Below are positions 20,109 through 29,850 of a stretch of 64,000 nt of DNA, one piece after another. The stretch is from an uncultured Clostridia bacterium (GTDB taxonomy: Bacteria > Bacillota > Clostridia > Oscillospirales > Ruminococcaceae), in the NCBI GenBank assembly GCA_947168885.1, contig CAMVNQ010000013.1, positions 32,100-96,099 of the forward strand, given 5' to 3'. The notes under the pieces are model-generated. The model saw only the letters and a program-made list of their open reading frames with translations. It was not told the origin of the DNA and made no database searches. Numbering within the stretch: position 1 is the stretch's first letter; every line of letters starts with the position of its first letter. Made by a program: the position numbers and the translations under genes.

Positions 20109-23100
20109 TTATTCTCCTTTTTCCATTATTTCCGGTATCATTTCGTACTCAAGATCGTCTGCCGCCTTAATAAGGACTTTCCGGCGTTCCCTTTCGCTTT
20201 CGGGCACGCTGTATTTTTTCAGGTTCTCGATAAGCTCGACTGCACTGCTGAACTCATTCACCGACAAGAACTCCCTTATACCGGTGTATAATTCCCGCAG
20301 ATCCTCCTCACCTATCATCGGAAGCTCGCTCTCGTCCGTCTCATCGGTATTTATCAGCGGCGCGAGCGCTTCACCGATCCTGCGGTATCTTTCGAGCAGC
20401 TCGTCTATGCGTGCGCCGAGCTTTTCCGCATCGTTTTCATGACCCGCGTTTTCAAGCTCCTGTGCCAGCTCTCCGAGGTCGGTCGCGCCGATTATCCTTG
20501 ACGAGCTTTTCATCGCGTGTATCTTGATCGTGGCGTTCTTTATGTCGCCGTCCAGCCAGAAGCGCTCCGTATCGTTCGCGTTGGCCTCCACCGTACCGGC
20601 GTATATCTTTATCGTTTCGATATACGCTTCCTCGCCTCCGCAGTTCTTTATACCGGTCTCTACATCTATCTCGTCTATGTCACGGATAAAACCCGGTATC
20701 ACGGAGTCGTCACCGACATCGCCGCTGTCAGCACTGCCGCTGCTGCCGGAGGGCTGCTCCGGTGCGTTCTCCTCCGATCTCAGTACCTTTTCCGGCGGTA
20801 GATATTCGAGAAGCATTTCTTCGAGCTTCACGGAGTCTATCGGCTTTGTAAGGTAATTGTCGAAGCCCTCCGCAAGGTATTTTTCACGCGCGCCGGATAT
20901 TGCGTTCGCGGTGAGGCATATCACGGGAGTTTCGAGATTAGGGTCGTTCTTCTGCGCCCTGAGCTCATGGAAGGTCTGTATGCCGTCCTTATCGGGCATC
21001 ATGTGGTCGAGGAATATAATATCGTATTTTTTTTCGAAGGCGAGTGACAATCCCTCATCACCGCTGTTTGCGGTATCTATCTTTATACCGGTCTGTTTGA
21101 GCAGGCTTGTGAATACCACAAGGTTCATCGGTGTATCATCGACCACGAGCACCTGCGCTTCGGGAGCGCGGAACCTCTCGCGGTATTTCTTCCTGCTGCC
21201 GAGAGAAGCCTTGTACGCGGCTTCATAGTCGCCGAGAGCGTCCCAAGCGACTACCTTCTGTTTAAGCTCGAAGGAGAACATCGAGCCGAGCCCGTAAATG
21301 CTTTCGACCTGTAACTGCGAATCCATCATTTCGAGCAGACGCTTTGTGATGCTCATTCCGAGACCCGTACCCTCGACATTGCGGTTGCGTTTTTCCTCGA
21401 TACGGTCAAACTCGGAGAACAGCTTCTTCATATCGTCCTTCTTTATACCGATACCGGTATCCTTGACCGCGATATTGAGCATCACGTATTCCGGCTCATC
21501 ATCGAGCTTCCTGTAGTCTATGCAGAATGTGACAAAGCCCTGTTCGGTGTATTTTACGGCGTTGGTAAGTATGTTCGTCACTACCTGCTTTATGCGTACC
21601 TCGTCGCCGTGAAGTCTCTTCGGGACTTCCTTGCTTATATCAAGCTTCAGTTTCAGTCCCTTGTTGTCCGCCTTTGTCTGTATCATATTCACAAGGTCGT
21701 TGATAACGCTCGACAAGTCGTAATCAACAGGGATTATCTCCATTTTGCCCGCTTCGATCTTCGAGAAGTCAAGAATATCGTTGACAAGTCCGAGCAGGGT
21801 GGTGCCGGCTGTTCTTATGCTTTCGGAATAGCCGATAATGTTCTTGTCATCGCACTCGCGGAGTATCATCTCGTTCATGCCGAGCACGGCGTTGATAGGT
21901 GTTCGTATCTCATGCGACATATTCGACAGGAACGAGGATTTTGCCTCACTTGCCGCAAGAGCGCGCTCCGATGCGTCTATCAGTCTGTCACGCTCCGCCT
22001 TTTCAGCCGTGATGTCCTCGGTCAGGTACAAAACGTGAGTGACCTTGCCGTTTTCGTCACGCTTTGAAACAACGAATCTTCCGCGTCCCCACATACCGTT
22101 CTTATCGCGGAACTCGATCGAGATGCTGCTGGAATTTCTCATGCGCTGCGAAAGGGTCGAAAAATCAAAGAATCTGATACAGTCATCGTAGAATTCGGGA
22201 TCAACAACTTCTTCCGCGAGTTTTCGGAACATTTCCTTACCGTGCGGCTGCGGTGCCTGCCCGATCTCGTCCACAAACTGATTGTCGAGCTTTATCATTA
22301 TCACGGTGTTTTCGACAATATCGAACTCGTGAACGGACATATAGATGTTTGCGATGGACGAGATACGTTCGGTAAGCTTCTCGCGCTCCGCCTTTTCCGC
22401 TGTGATATCCTCGGTAAGATACAATAAATGCGTGGGCTTTCCGGTATCGTCACGTTTTGATACGATAAATCTTGCTCGGCGCCATTTTTTGTCCTTGTTT
22501 TCAAACTCTGCCGATACAGTGTCGATGTCCTTAAGTCGGGTCGGCAAAGTTGAGAAGTCAAAGAATTTTTCGGCTTCTTCATAGCTTGACGGAGCGCAGG
22601 TAAGCTTTCCGTAATGCTGAAGCGTTGCCTGTGCATTAGGATTGCCGGAACCCGAAGAATCCCTTGCGTATTTTGTACCGTTCTTTATCTCGCTGAAAGT
22701 ATCGTTTTCAAGATCGACCTCATGCACCGTATTGAATATGTTGGAAATGGACGAAATACGGGCATTGAGCACATCGCGCTCTGATTTTTCGGTGTCGATA
22801 TTCTCCGAAAGATACAGTACACGGGTGGCTTCCGCATTTTCATCGCGTACCGACACGATAAACCTTCCGCGGTACCATTTCTTTTCCGTGCTCATATATT
22901 CGGTAGTGATGGTGTCCGTGTTTTTAAGACGGACGGCGAGCGTGGAAAGATCGCAGAACTTCAGAGTGTCTTCAACAGACGAAGCGTCGCATATATCCGA
23001 TATTACTTTTGCGAATATTTCACGGGCATTTGAGCGTGATGACCCGATAATACTCCCGACTTTTGCATTTCCGTTCTTTATTTCCGTAAATGTGTCGGAA

Positions 23101-25340
23101 GCAAGGTCGAACTCATGTACGGTCAGATAAATGTCCGAAATAGTGGAGATACGCTCGGTAAGCTTCTCACGCTCCGCTTTTTCGGCAGAGATATCCTCCG
23201 TCAGCCATAATACATGAGTGAATTTTCCTGTCTCATCGCGATTTGAAACGACAAATCTTCCGCGCCTCCAAAGTCCCTCTTTGTTCATATACTCGATAGT
23301 AATGGTGTCATTTTTGTCGAGTCTCTTTTCGAGCGTGGCCATATCGATAAATCTGTGCAGATCTTCAGAGCACGACGGGTCACACACGCTTTCCATAACG
23401 GCATAAAGTGTATTCTGAGCGTCTTTGTGCACTTCTCCGACAAAGTCATCCACATATTTTTTGTCTGATTTTATCTCAATGAATGTATCGTCGGTAAGAT
23501 TGCATTCATATGCTGCCATATAGATGTTTGAAATACCCGAGATACGGCTGCTTAGTGTCTTGGCTGCCTCGGTTATCTCGTCGCGGTTTCTCTTCTCCTC
23601 ATCTATGCTTTCAACGAGCCAGAGGACGTGTTCAAGCGTGCCGTCTTCACCGCACTTCGATACGATAAATCTCGCACGGCACCAGATATTGTCCTTGCTC
23701 AGAAACTCCTCCGTTATCGTGTTGCTCCCTCTGAGTCTGCCATCAAGGGTCGAAAAATCAAGGAATTCCCGCATCTTTTCTCTCGATGTTTTGCTTATGC
23801 GATTATCCGCAAAATTATATGCCGCCTGCTGTGCATTCCCGATGCTTGCTTCTGTGCGATTGCGAACTTTTGTCGTATGAGTTTTCATCTCACTGTAGGT
23901 GTTGTTCAGAAGGTCAATGTCGTGCATCGAGAAATAGATGTTCGCAACAGAAGACATCTGTTCGTTCATCACCCTTACGGCATCCAGAGCCATATCGCGA
24001 GCGCTTTTTTCCTTGTCTATATCCTCGATTAAGAACATAGCGTTCGATATTCTGCCGTCCGCGAGTCTTCCGGATACTATATACCTCGCCTTACGCCACT
24101 TTTTGTCAGCACTCATGAATTCGCAGGTAACGGTATTGGTATCCTTCAGGCGCTGATCGAGCTTTGTGAAATCCACAAAATCGAGAAGAGCACTTCGGGT
24201 CGTCTCGTCAGAGAATTTTGTCATTATCGCCCGTATCATCTGCTGACAGTTATTGCGGGTCTCGCCTAAGATCTTTGAGGCTTCCGCCTTGTTATTGAGC
24301 ACCTCGCTGAATGTATCGTTCACGAAATCTATCTCATGCAGTGAGATGTAGATATCCGCGGTAGAAGAAAGCTGCTTGCTCAGGCGCTCATTCGTCAGTC
24401 TGCGTCCGACATTGTTCAGCAGCAATACACCGAGAGTCACGACTATCAGTACGATAACGCCTACGGTGATAATAAGTATGGTGTTCAGCGAGCCGAAAGC
24501 GCTTGAAGCGTTCTTTACCGAAACGCAGCGCCAGTCGTTCACTATCCCTGCCGAATAGGCTATGTAGTGCGAGCCCTGATAATCCAGCTCGAAATAGTCA
24601 TCGCTGACCAGGCGCATTTTCCTGACAACGGCTGCGCCAAGGGAGTTTACCTCCGTATTGTAATTCTTTCCGAACTCCTCTTTATCCGAATGTGCGATGA
24701 CAATATCATACGGATCGATGATCATTTCCAGATCGGAGCGCCCGGAGCTTACGGACTCCTCCGTTATTTTCTGTATCTGGTTCAGCGTCATATCAAAAGC
24801 GACTACGCTTTTGCCGTCATTGAGAGTTTTGGCAAGCGCCATCATTATATCGCCTGTCTGCGCGTCACGATAGGGTTCGATCATGACGATCTTACCCTTG
24901 TTCGACATAGCCTTTATATACCACGGGCGCTGAGTTGAGTCAAAATCCGCAGGAGGTGTCCAGTTCGAGCCGGAAACGAATTTGCCGTTGATATAGCCGT
25001 ACATTCCCGTAGTGTTCTCGAATATGGTGTTTAAAATGGCGTTTGACTGTCCAACAAGGTATTCGAGTATCTCCTTGTCCGTCTTATTCTCAGTAAGCAT
25101 ACCGTCAAGAGTATACGCGGTGAGCTCTATCGCATCAATGCTTGTGGCAAGATACTCGTCGAACTCCGTAGCGGTCTGCTTTGCGGAGGTCTCGCCGTTC
25201 TTTATTATAAGCTCGCGTTCCTTGTTGTACAGCATATTGTAGTACATCAGCACTATCCCGATAAAGAATGCGATAGTGACCGCGCTTATCAGTACTGCAC
25301 GCAGCAATGACTTTACATTGATCTGTTTCTTCTTATTCAT
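20109..25340 (-). CDS. Hybrid sensor histidine kinase with six tandem PAS-like repeats, receiver and Hpt
   Basis: About 1743 residues, with ATG 25340 chosen because GGAGG lies just upstream. TM1 ~10-32, a Cache-like extracytoplasmic region (RPWYIKAMSNKGKIVMIEPY is typical), TM2 ~287-312. Residues ~320-1110 are six repeats of about 130 residues, each with (S/I)SNIYxSVHExDLxxDTFxEIK, DFSTLxxRL, WRRARFIVSKRDExG and THVLYLTEDI. Then HisKA with His in NMSHEIRTP (~1141), HATPase (DTGIGI, GTGLGMSI), a receiver (VLVVDDTP, FLDHMMP, ~1395-1515) and an Hpt domain with IHAMKSSSR (~1607). A full phosphorelay in one chain, first gene of the operon. Usual relatives carry one or two PAS domains. Confidence 0.9.
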   Translation of the reverse strand: MNKKKQINVKSLLRAVLISAVTIAFFIGIVLMYYNMLYNKERELIIKNGETSAKQTATEFDEYLATSIDAIELTAYTLDGMLTENKTDKEILEYLVGQSNAILNTIFENTTGMYGYINGKFVSGSNWTPPADFDSTQRPWYIKAMSNKGKIVMIEPYRDAQTGDIMMALAKTLNDGKSVVAFDMTLNQIQKITEESVSSGRSDLEMIIDPYDIVIAHSDKEEFGKNYNTEVNSLGAAVVRKMRLVSDDYFELDYQGSHYIAYSAGIVNDWRCVSVKNASSAFGSLNTILIITVGVIVLIVVTLGVLLLNNVGRRLTNERLSKQLSSTADIYISLHEIDFVNDTFSEVLNNKAEASKILGETRNNCQQMIRAIMTKFSDETTRSALLDFVDFTKLDQRLKDTNTVTCEFMSADKKWRKARYIVSGRLADGRISNAMFLIEDIDKEKSARDMALDAVRVMNEQMSSVANIYFSMHDIDLLNNTYSEMKTHTTKVRNRTEASIGNAQQAAYNFADNRISKTSREKMREFLDFSTLDGRLRGSNTITEEFLSKDNIWCRARFIVSKCGEDGTLEHVLWLVESIDEEKRNRDEITEAAKTLSSRISGISNIYMAAYECNLTDDTFIEIKSDKKYVDDFVGEVHKDAQNTLYAVMESVCDPSCSEDLHRFIDMATLEKRLDKNDTITIEYMNKEGLWRRGRFVVSNRDETGKFTHVLWLTEDISAEKAEREKLTERISTISDIYLTVHEFDLASDTFTEIKNGNAKVGSIIGSSRSNAREIFAKVISDICDASSVEDTLKFCDLSTLAVRLKNTDTITTEYMSTEKKWYRGRFIVSVRDENAEATRVLYLSENIDTEKSERDVLNARISSISNIFNTVHEVDLENDTFSEIKNGTKYARDSSGSGNPNAQATLQHYGKLTCAPSSYEEAEKFFDFSTLPTRLKDIDTVSAEFENKDKKWRRARFIVSKRDDTGKPTHLLYLTEDITAEKAEREKLTERISSIANIYMSVHEFDIVENTVIMIKLDNQFVDEIGQAPQPHGKEMFRKLAEEVVDPEFYDDCIRFFDFSTLSQRMRNSSSISIEFRDKNGMWGRGRFVVSKRDENGKVTHVLYLTEDITAEKAERDRLIDASERALAASEAKSSFLSNMSHEIRTPINAVLGMNEMILRECDDKNIIGYSESIRTAGTTLLGLVNDILDFSKIEAGKMEIIPVDYDLSSVINDLVNMIQTKADNKGLKLKLDISKEVPKRLHGDEVRIKQVVTNILTNAVKYTEQGFVTFCIDYRKLDDEPEYVMLNIAVKDTGIGIKKDDMKKLFSEFDRIEEKRNRNVEGTGLGMSITKRLLEMMDSQLQVESIYGLGSMFSFELKQKVVAWDALGDYEAAYKASLGSRKKYRERFRAPEAQVLVVDDTPMNLVVFTSLLKQTGIKIDTANSGDEGLSLAFEKKYDIIFLDHMMPDKDGIQTFHELRAQKNDPNLETPVICLTANAISGAREKYLAEGFDNYLTKPIDSVKLEEMLLEYLPPEKVLRSEENAPEQPSGSSGSADSGDVGDDSVIPGFIRDIDEIDVETGIKNCGGEEAYIETIKIYAGTVEANANDTERFWLDGDIKNATIKIHAMKSSSRIIGATDLGELAQELENAGHENDAEKLGARIDELLERYRRIGEALAPLINTDETDESELPMIGEEDLRELYTGIREFLSVNEFSSAVELIENLKKYSVPESERERRKVLIKAADDLEYEMIPEIMEKGE

Positions 25341-25455
25341 CTGTCGTCCTCCAAGGAGCAATATTATTCAACGCGCAGATAACGTGCGCTGACCTGAACA
25401 GCTGCAAGCATAAAAATCATTATGCTTTCTCAGCAAGCTCCCTTCATTTTGCGAG

Positions 25456-25692
25456 CTACTTATAAACATTGTCGTTTTTATCCATAAGACCTGTCGATAT
25501 CCTCATGACCTCTGCGTCAGAGGCAGACTCCTCGTTATCGAGCGTCATACAGACCGGGAAACATTTGACTGCGATCGAACGTTTAAGGAATATCCGTATA
25601 GCATTTGAGAGATCGAGACCGAGCTTATCGTAGATCTCTGTTGCCTGACGTTTCTCAGCATTTGCCTCCTGGCTGTCCGCTTCTTTAATATT
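25456..25692 (-). pseudogene. RelB/DinJ-type antitoxin remnant without a start codon
   Basis: The minus-strand frame reads AEKRQATEIYDKLGLDLSN, then AIRIFLKRSIAVKCFP, then about 30 residues to VYK and the TAG at 25456-25458. The segment ELGLxxSxAIxxFLRxxV is the RelB/DinJ ribbon-helix-helix hallmark and matches the intact antitoxin at 30174. Going upstream, the frame meets a stop with no ATG, GTG or TTG between and no ribosome site. Most likely a decayed antitoxin; no toxin partner lies next to it. Confidence 0.5.
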
Positions 25693-25804
25693 ACTTTTTA
25701 AGCATAAACTTAAATATTATTATAACATATCACGCCAGAAAAATCAACAACAAATTCGGAACACTTGTTTCCGACTATAAAAATATGAACATCTACCTAA
25801 TCAT

Positions 25805-26060
25805 CATATATCGACTTTTGGTAATACTTTCATCTTATGCTACGAATTTCGTGACAGCGCTCGAACTAAGCAGGAAAGAGCCAAAAAACAGCCGAAAATT
25901 GATAGTCTGACTATCAAGGAGATATTTCTGATGAAAAATCGGTCAGAAATCTGATCTCCGGGCGGTAAATACATCAAAAATAATATTAAAATATTAACAT
26001 CGAAAAAGTTTTCAACAGCAAGCGGTCAAACTAAATAGGAGTGTGCAGCTTGCACAAATT
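25805..26060. repeat. Intergenic repeat, left copy
   Basis: Matches 28770-29030 in two blocks. The first (25805-25957 vs 28770-28927) includes TCGACTT..GTAATACTTTC and a perfect TGATAGTC-T-GACTATCA palindrome at 25900-25916. The second (26026-26060 vs 28995-29030) includes the GTGCAGCTTG block. No coding sense. The copies bracket the HsdR and recombinase remnants. Confidence 0.6.
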
Positions 26061-26127
26061 TTTACATCATTTTATGTAGATAACTACAAGTGGGCGACAA
26101 GACCAAATAAGTGCCAAATCAAAGAAT

Positions 26128-26158
26128 AATCCCGCCAACCGTGATGGTTAGCGGGATT
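26128..26158. terminator. Hairpin next to a TGGCTCC motif
   Basis: AATCCCGCCAACC (26128-26140) and GGTTAGCGGGATT (26146-26158). It is followed by GCTGGCTCC, the same arrangement (hairpin, then TGGCTCC) seen at all three IME core sites, although the rest of the core is absent here. Confidence 0.5.
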
Positions 26159-26159
26159 G

Positions 26160-26445
26160 CTGGCTCCCCGACTCTAAACAAATCCGAAACATCTGTAACG
26201 ATTTTTAGCGGGAGAGGAACCTGTTTCTCGAAGTCTCTTTTACCGCCGCATCGTGCGGCGTTTTGGAGACTTCTCAATGACATCGTGTCATTGGGCTCCT
26301 CCCTGCAATTGAAATTAACTACAATTTTATCATCGTAAGCATACACAGAGTTCACATATCCCGTAGGGATATCTGAGGCAAGTCGTTTAATAAAAGCGAC
26401 CAAGATTTCTCTTAGTCGCTTTGCATAAGTTTTCTCTTGAAAGTT
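26160..26445 (-). pseudogene. C-terminal remnant of a large serine recombinase
   Basis: The minus-strand frame reads NFQEKTYAKRLREILVAFI, then YVNSVYAYDDKIVVNFN. The (F/Y)INSVYVYDDKIV block is typical of the extreme C-terminus of large serine recombinases of Firmicutes elements. The catalytic and zinc-ribbon parts are missing. It abuts the broken end of the HsdR gene, so two truncations met here. Confidence 0.55.
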
Positions 26446-26448
26446 TGT

Positions 26449-28614
26449 CTAACTTTTGGGGGCCAATTCATTTAGCCATATCTTCTTTTTATTACCCCCG
26501 GCAACGCTTCCTGTTATCTTCTTTACAACTTCACTTGAAATACCATATCCTTCGTAGATCTTATGAAGAGTATCAACAATCAGATCGGCATGATCGTCAT
26601 TAACAGCATAAATAAGAGTTTTTCCCTCTCCTTCGGGATCAAGATCCATAGCGATTTCTTCAAAAACAGCTTTGTTAAAGTTAGGAGTAATGACATCTTT
26701 ATTAAAAGTGTCAATCTCAAACTTCATATCATCTTCGAGTTCATCGCCATTAAGGACTTCACCAGTATTCGGGTCATATACAACAAGGACTTCGCCCTTT
26801 TTATACTGTATTCCACTATCACGAAGCTTCGTATGAATATCATGCGGAGCGTCATGATCAACAAGATAACCGTCAATTACAGCTTCACGATAAGAATAGT
26901 TGAATACGGGCTTCCCGAATATTTCTGTTGTGTGCAGCGCAGGAGTAGCCGTCAAAGCTATCTTGACTGCATCAAAATACTCAATGACAGTTCTATATTT
27001 GCTGATATAGTCATCCTGATTACGATAAAGCATTTCGTCATCACTAAGTTCACGGTCAAGTATATAACCGCGGTGAGCCTCATCAACAACTATAAGATCG
27101 TATTCCGTGACAGAAGGCATATAATCACCTTCGGCATAAACTATACGCTTAACAAGGCTTTGAATAGTCGCTATATGTATTTTTGTTTCCTTATCTATTT
27201 CCTTATCATCAAGCCCCTTAATATCATATATGGAATCAAGAGTCATCAAATCCTCAATCTTTACTTCCTTAAATACATCAGCAGCCTGTTCACCAAGCGA
27301 TGTACGGTCAACAAGGAAAAGTATTCGTCTAAAACGATTGCTCTTTATAAACCGATAAATCATACCCAAAATCGTTCGAGTTTTACCGGTTCCTGTCGCC
27401 ATAGATAATAATACGGTAGGAGCCCCATCAATAACAGCTTTTTCTGCTGCTTCGATAGCTCTTATCTGATATTCACGCAGATTTAAGCCGTCAGGATCAC
27501 GTAATAAATCATAAGGGGTATTCTGAAGCTCTGCATTAACAGCGGTTATATCTTTTTCAAGTAATTCTGATATTCCGTCAGGGGTTATCCAACCGGAGAG
27601 TGCTTTCGGAACATTGGAGGCTATCCGAAGATCCTGAAACCAAATACCGGATTTCGTCTCGATTTGTTTCAGATACTTTCTTCCATTGGTCGCAAATATA
27701 AACGGAACCTTATACTTACCCCATTTTCTTATAACATATTCGTCATGTTCAGACTTAATCAAAGACGCATAATCCTTGCACTGATAATCTATAACCGACG
27801 GTATGTCAATCATAGCTCTTTTGGCTTCTATTATACCAACAAGTTTGAGTCCAACAAACAAGGCATAATCAGCAAAACCATTCTTACTAACCTTTGAATC
27901 TGTAGGCCATTCGGAGATTGCAAGGTTTCTGCCTTTCTGCGGACGAGTTCCCTTTGAATAACGGATATTATTGGTATCAACTTCCCAACCATACATTCTA
28001 AGCTGATCGTCAATAAGCAACCGTGTTTCTGCCTCTGTAAGCTGCATACCTTCAGATACCGCAGCCGCTTTCTCAGAAAGTTCATCTTTAGATTTATCGG
28101 AAACAGATGTCTTTACATCCTCTACCTTCTTTATAAGTTCGGCAATCTCCGCTTCCTGCTTTTTAATTATACTCTTATAATCTATATCAGGCTCTTTTTC
28201 AGGTAATACAAATTCCTCCGGTGTAAAGCTCCAATCGCCATAAACCTGCATAAACCAGACAGCTAGTCTATGTGCAAGTCTCAGCATAGATTTCGCATCG
28301 TCAAGTGAATCGTCATATTCATGTACAGCATCATTTCTCTTTTTACGAAGCGTAAAAAGAATATTATCTATTTGGCTGTTACGTTCAATCAATCCTTCAG
28401 TCTTTAATATTTTAATTCTGTTTGAATGTGAATTATCATCAACAGGCTCAGGAAGGTGATCGAAAGCGAATATCTCTTTAACAAGCCTTTCAGCAAACAT
28501 ACCAATTTTATAAATACAAGCATTAGGATCATCATAAAGATAACCCTCGGCAGTAGCACCAATCTTAGCTAATGTTGACCAGTATTGGCTTAAAAAATCA
28601 AAATTCGATTTCAT
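26449..28614 (-). pseudogene. hsdR: Type I restriction endonuclease R subunit, 3' truncated
   Basis: About 721 residues; ATG 28614 follows GGGAGGCGG (an upstream in-frame ATG at 28635 is less likely). N-terminal DUF4145-like region (~1-120), nuclease region (GIIEAKRA as the ExK motif), then SF2 helicase motor with Walker A MATGTGKTRT, DEAH box VVDEAHRG and motif III ALTATPA. Family members exceed 1000 residues. Here homology stops after KITGSVAGGNKKKI, inside the second RecA lobe, and a short foreign tail (WLNELAPKS) follows. Neither HsdM nor HsdS is in the window. Likely non-functional, although promoter and start look intact. Confidence 0.8.
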
Positions 28615-28637
28615 TGTTCCGCCTCCCTTGTTCAAGC

Positions 28638-28662
28638 TTCTGATAATAAACTATTATCAGAA
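28638..28662 (-). promoter_or_regulatory. Perfect inverted repeat between hsdR promoter and start
   Basis: TTCTGATAATA (28638-28648) and TATTATCAGAA (28652-28662) with a 3-base spacer, directly downstream of the -10 box. Good operator geometry; regulator unknown. Confidence 0.55.
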
Positions 28663-28672
28663 CATATACACT

Positions 28673-28701
28673 ATTATATATCATATTGTACAAATTGTCA
28701 A
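28673..28701 (-). promoter_or_regulatory. Sigma-A promoter of hsdR
   Basis: On the minus strand TTGACA (28701-28696), 17 bases, TATAAT (28678-28673). Confidence 0.75.
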
Positions 28702-28769
28702 CAGATATAAATAGCAGATTTAAACATAGTGTTAAAAACTAAGCTCTATTATGATTATCAGTTTATACG

Positions 28770-29030
28770 CTATACTCGACTTATAGTAATACTTTCGCTC
28801 TATTATATTACTTTTTATAACAGCGTCTGAACTATACAGGAAATTCTCAAAAAATCGGCGAAAAATGATAGTCAGACTATCACAGACAAAAATCGGAGCA
28901 TATTTTTTGAAAAATCGAGCCTGATCTACGTCAGAAGTGAGCAATTTTGTATTACATTTTTAGCATGAGCGGCAGGTTCACTCTGCCACCGATCGAACTA
29001 AACAGGAATGTGCAGCTTGTACAAATCTGG
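28770..29030. repeat. Intergenic repeat, right copy
   Basis: Second copy of the repeat at 25805-26060. The palindrome TGATAGTC-A-GACTATCA lies at 28866-28882. After it come a hairpin and the left IME core, which suggests the repeat belongs to an older element end. Confidence 0.6.
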
Positions 29031-29094
29031 GTGGCGTTTATTGTGACAGTTCACAATAAAAGCAACGTCCAAAATCGTTAAATAAGCAAAACGA

Positions 29095-29127
29095 AAATCC
29101 CCTCAACCGGCTTGGTTAAGGGGATTT
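29095..29127. terminator. Hairpin directly left of the first core site
   Basis: AAATCCCCTCAACC (29095-29108) and GGTTAAGGGGATTT (29114-29127). Similar hairpins end the integrase genes just before the second and third core sites, so this may be the scar of a lost integrase gene. Confidence 0.65.
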
Positions 29128-29129
29128 CG

Positions 29130-29152
29130 TGGCTCCTGTTACTGGACTTGAA
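29130..29152 (-). other. Core attachment site A
   Basis: A 23-bp copy (TGGCTCCTGT...GACTTGAA) identical to 42966-42988 and 53261-53283. On the minus strand it equals the 3' acceptor and T-arm half of tRNA-Asn including CCA. Confidence 0.75.
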
Positions 29153-29343
29153 TTTCAAATTCAGCTTTAAGCGATTTTGCTTAATGTTGTGTAATCCCGC
29201 TTATAATAAGGCATTGCGCGATATATCTTAAAGTAATCAAAAGTCAGTTTTTGTACCTTTTTGTAAAAACAAGGTACAAATAAGATCCCACTCCGCAGCA
29301 CTTATCTGTAGAAAAATCTATATTTCTACGGAGGAAATCTACC

Positions 29344-29610
29344 ATGAAAAGTATAATTGAACAGATCTACTACGGCGAGCTTAACCCCTGTTCCCTACCA
29401 ACTCCCACTTGTGAGAAGTACATCAAAGCCCGTGACGCGATTGAACACATAAGGGAGCGTATCTTGCAGAAGTACCCGGATTGCAAAGACCTTCTCGAAG
29501 AATACACGGACGCGATACACGTTACCGCGTCTTGCGAGGGATTACAGGACTTTACAACAGGCTTTAGGCTCGGAGCCGAGCTCATGATCGAAATACTTGA
29601 CGAAACTTAA
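29344..29610 (+). CDS. DUF6809-like small protein at the left end of IME-1
   Basis: 88 residues starting MKSIIEQIYYGELNP, with DLLEEYTDAIHVT and FTTGFRLGAELMIEIL. ATG follows ACGGAGGAAATCTACC. A clear paralogue (YYGEINPSEKP, FERGFRLGTL) starts at 43180 at the same place in IME-2, about 190 bases inside the left core. Function is not known to me; the family name is from memory of the (Y)YGExNP and GFRLG pattern. When an element circularises, this gene lies directly downstream of the integrase across the joined core, so it could be expressed preferentially in the excised form (inference). Confidence 0.75.
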   Translation: MKSIIEQIYYGELNPCSLPTPTCEKYIKARDAIEHIRERILQKYPDCKDLLEEYTDAIHVTASCEGLQDFTTGFRLGAELMIEILDET

Positions 29611-29850
29611 TAATTCTTGCGGCTGCATATCTGAAACGGTGTGCAGCCGTTTTTATTTGCCAAGTATATACCATATCACTACCACCTATACAACACACGA
29701 TTCAAGATATCTTGTTTTCCGGACTCATTTATCCGGACTCTAGACCGTTTAAAAAAGGTGCTGACCTATTAACCGCAAACCCTCATTATTTCCCTTTTTG
29801 GACATTTCTTTTTGGTCAGATTCTTTTTGGTCATTTGACCGAAAAGATGT

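Noticed and set aside
26160..26182. A fourth copy of the tRNA-Asn core
   Set aside because: Only TGGCTCC matches; the remaining bases differ from the core, so it is mentioned only as a possible relic.
29130..29152. Complete tRNA genes at cores A and B
   Set aside because: Only the 3' acceptor/T-arm bases are present; no anticodon arm precedes them on the minus strand.
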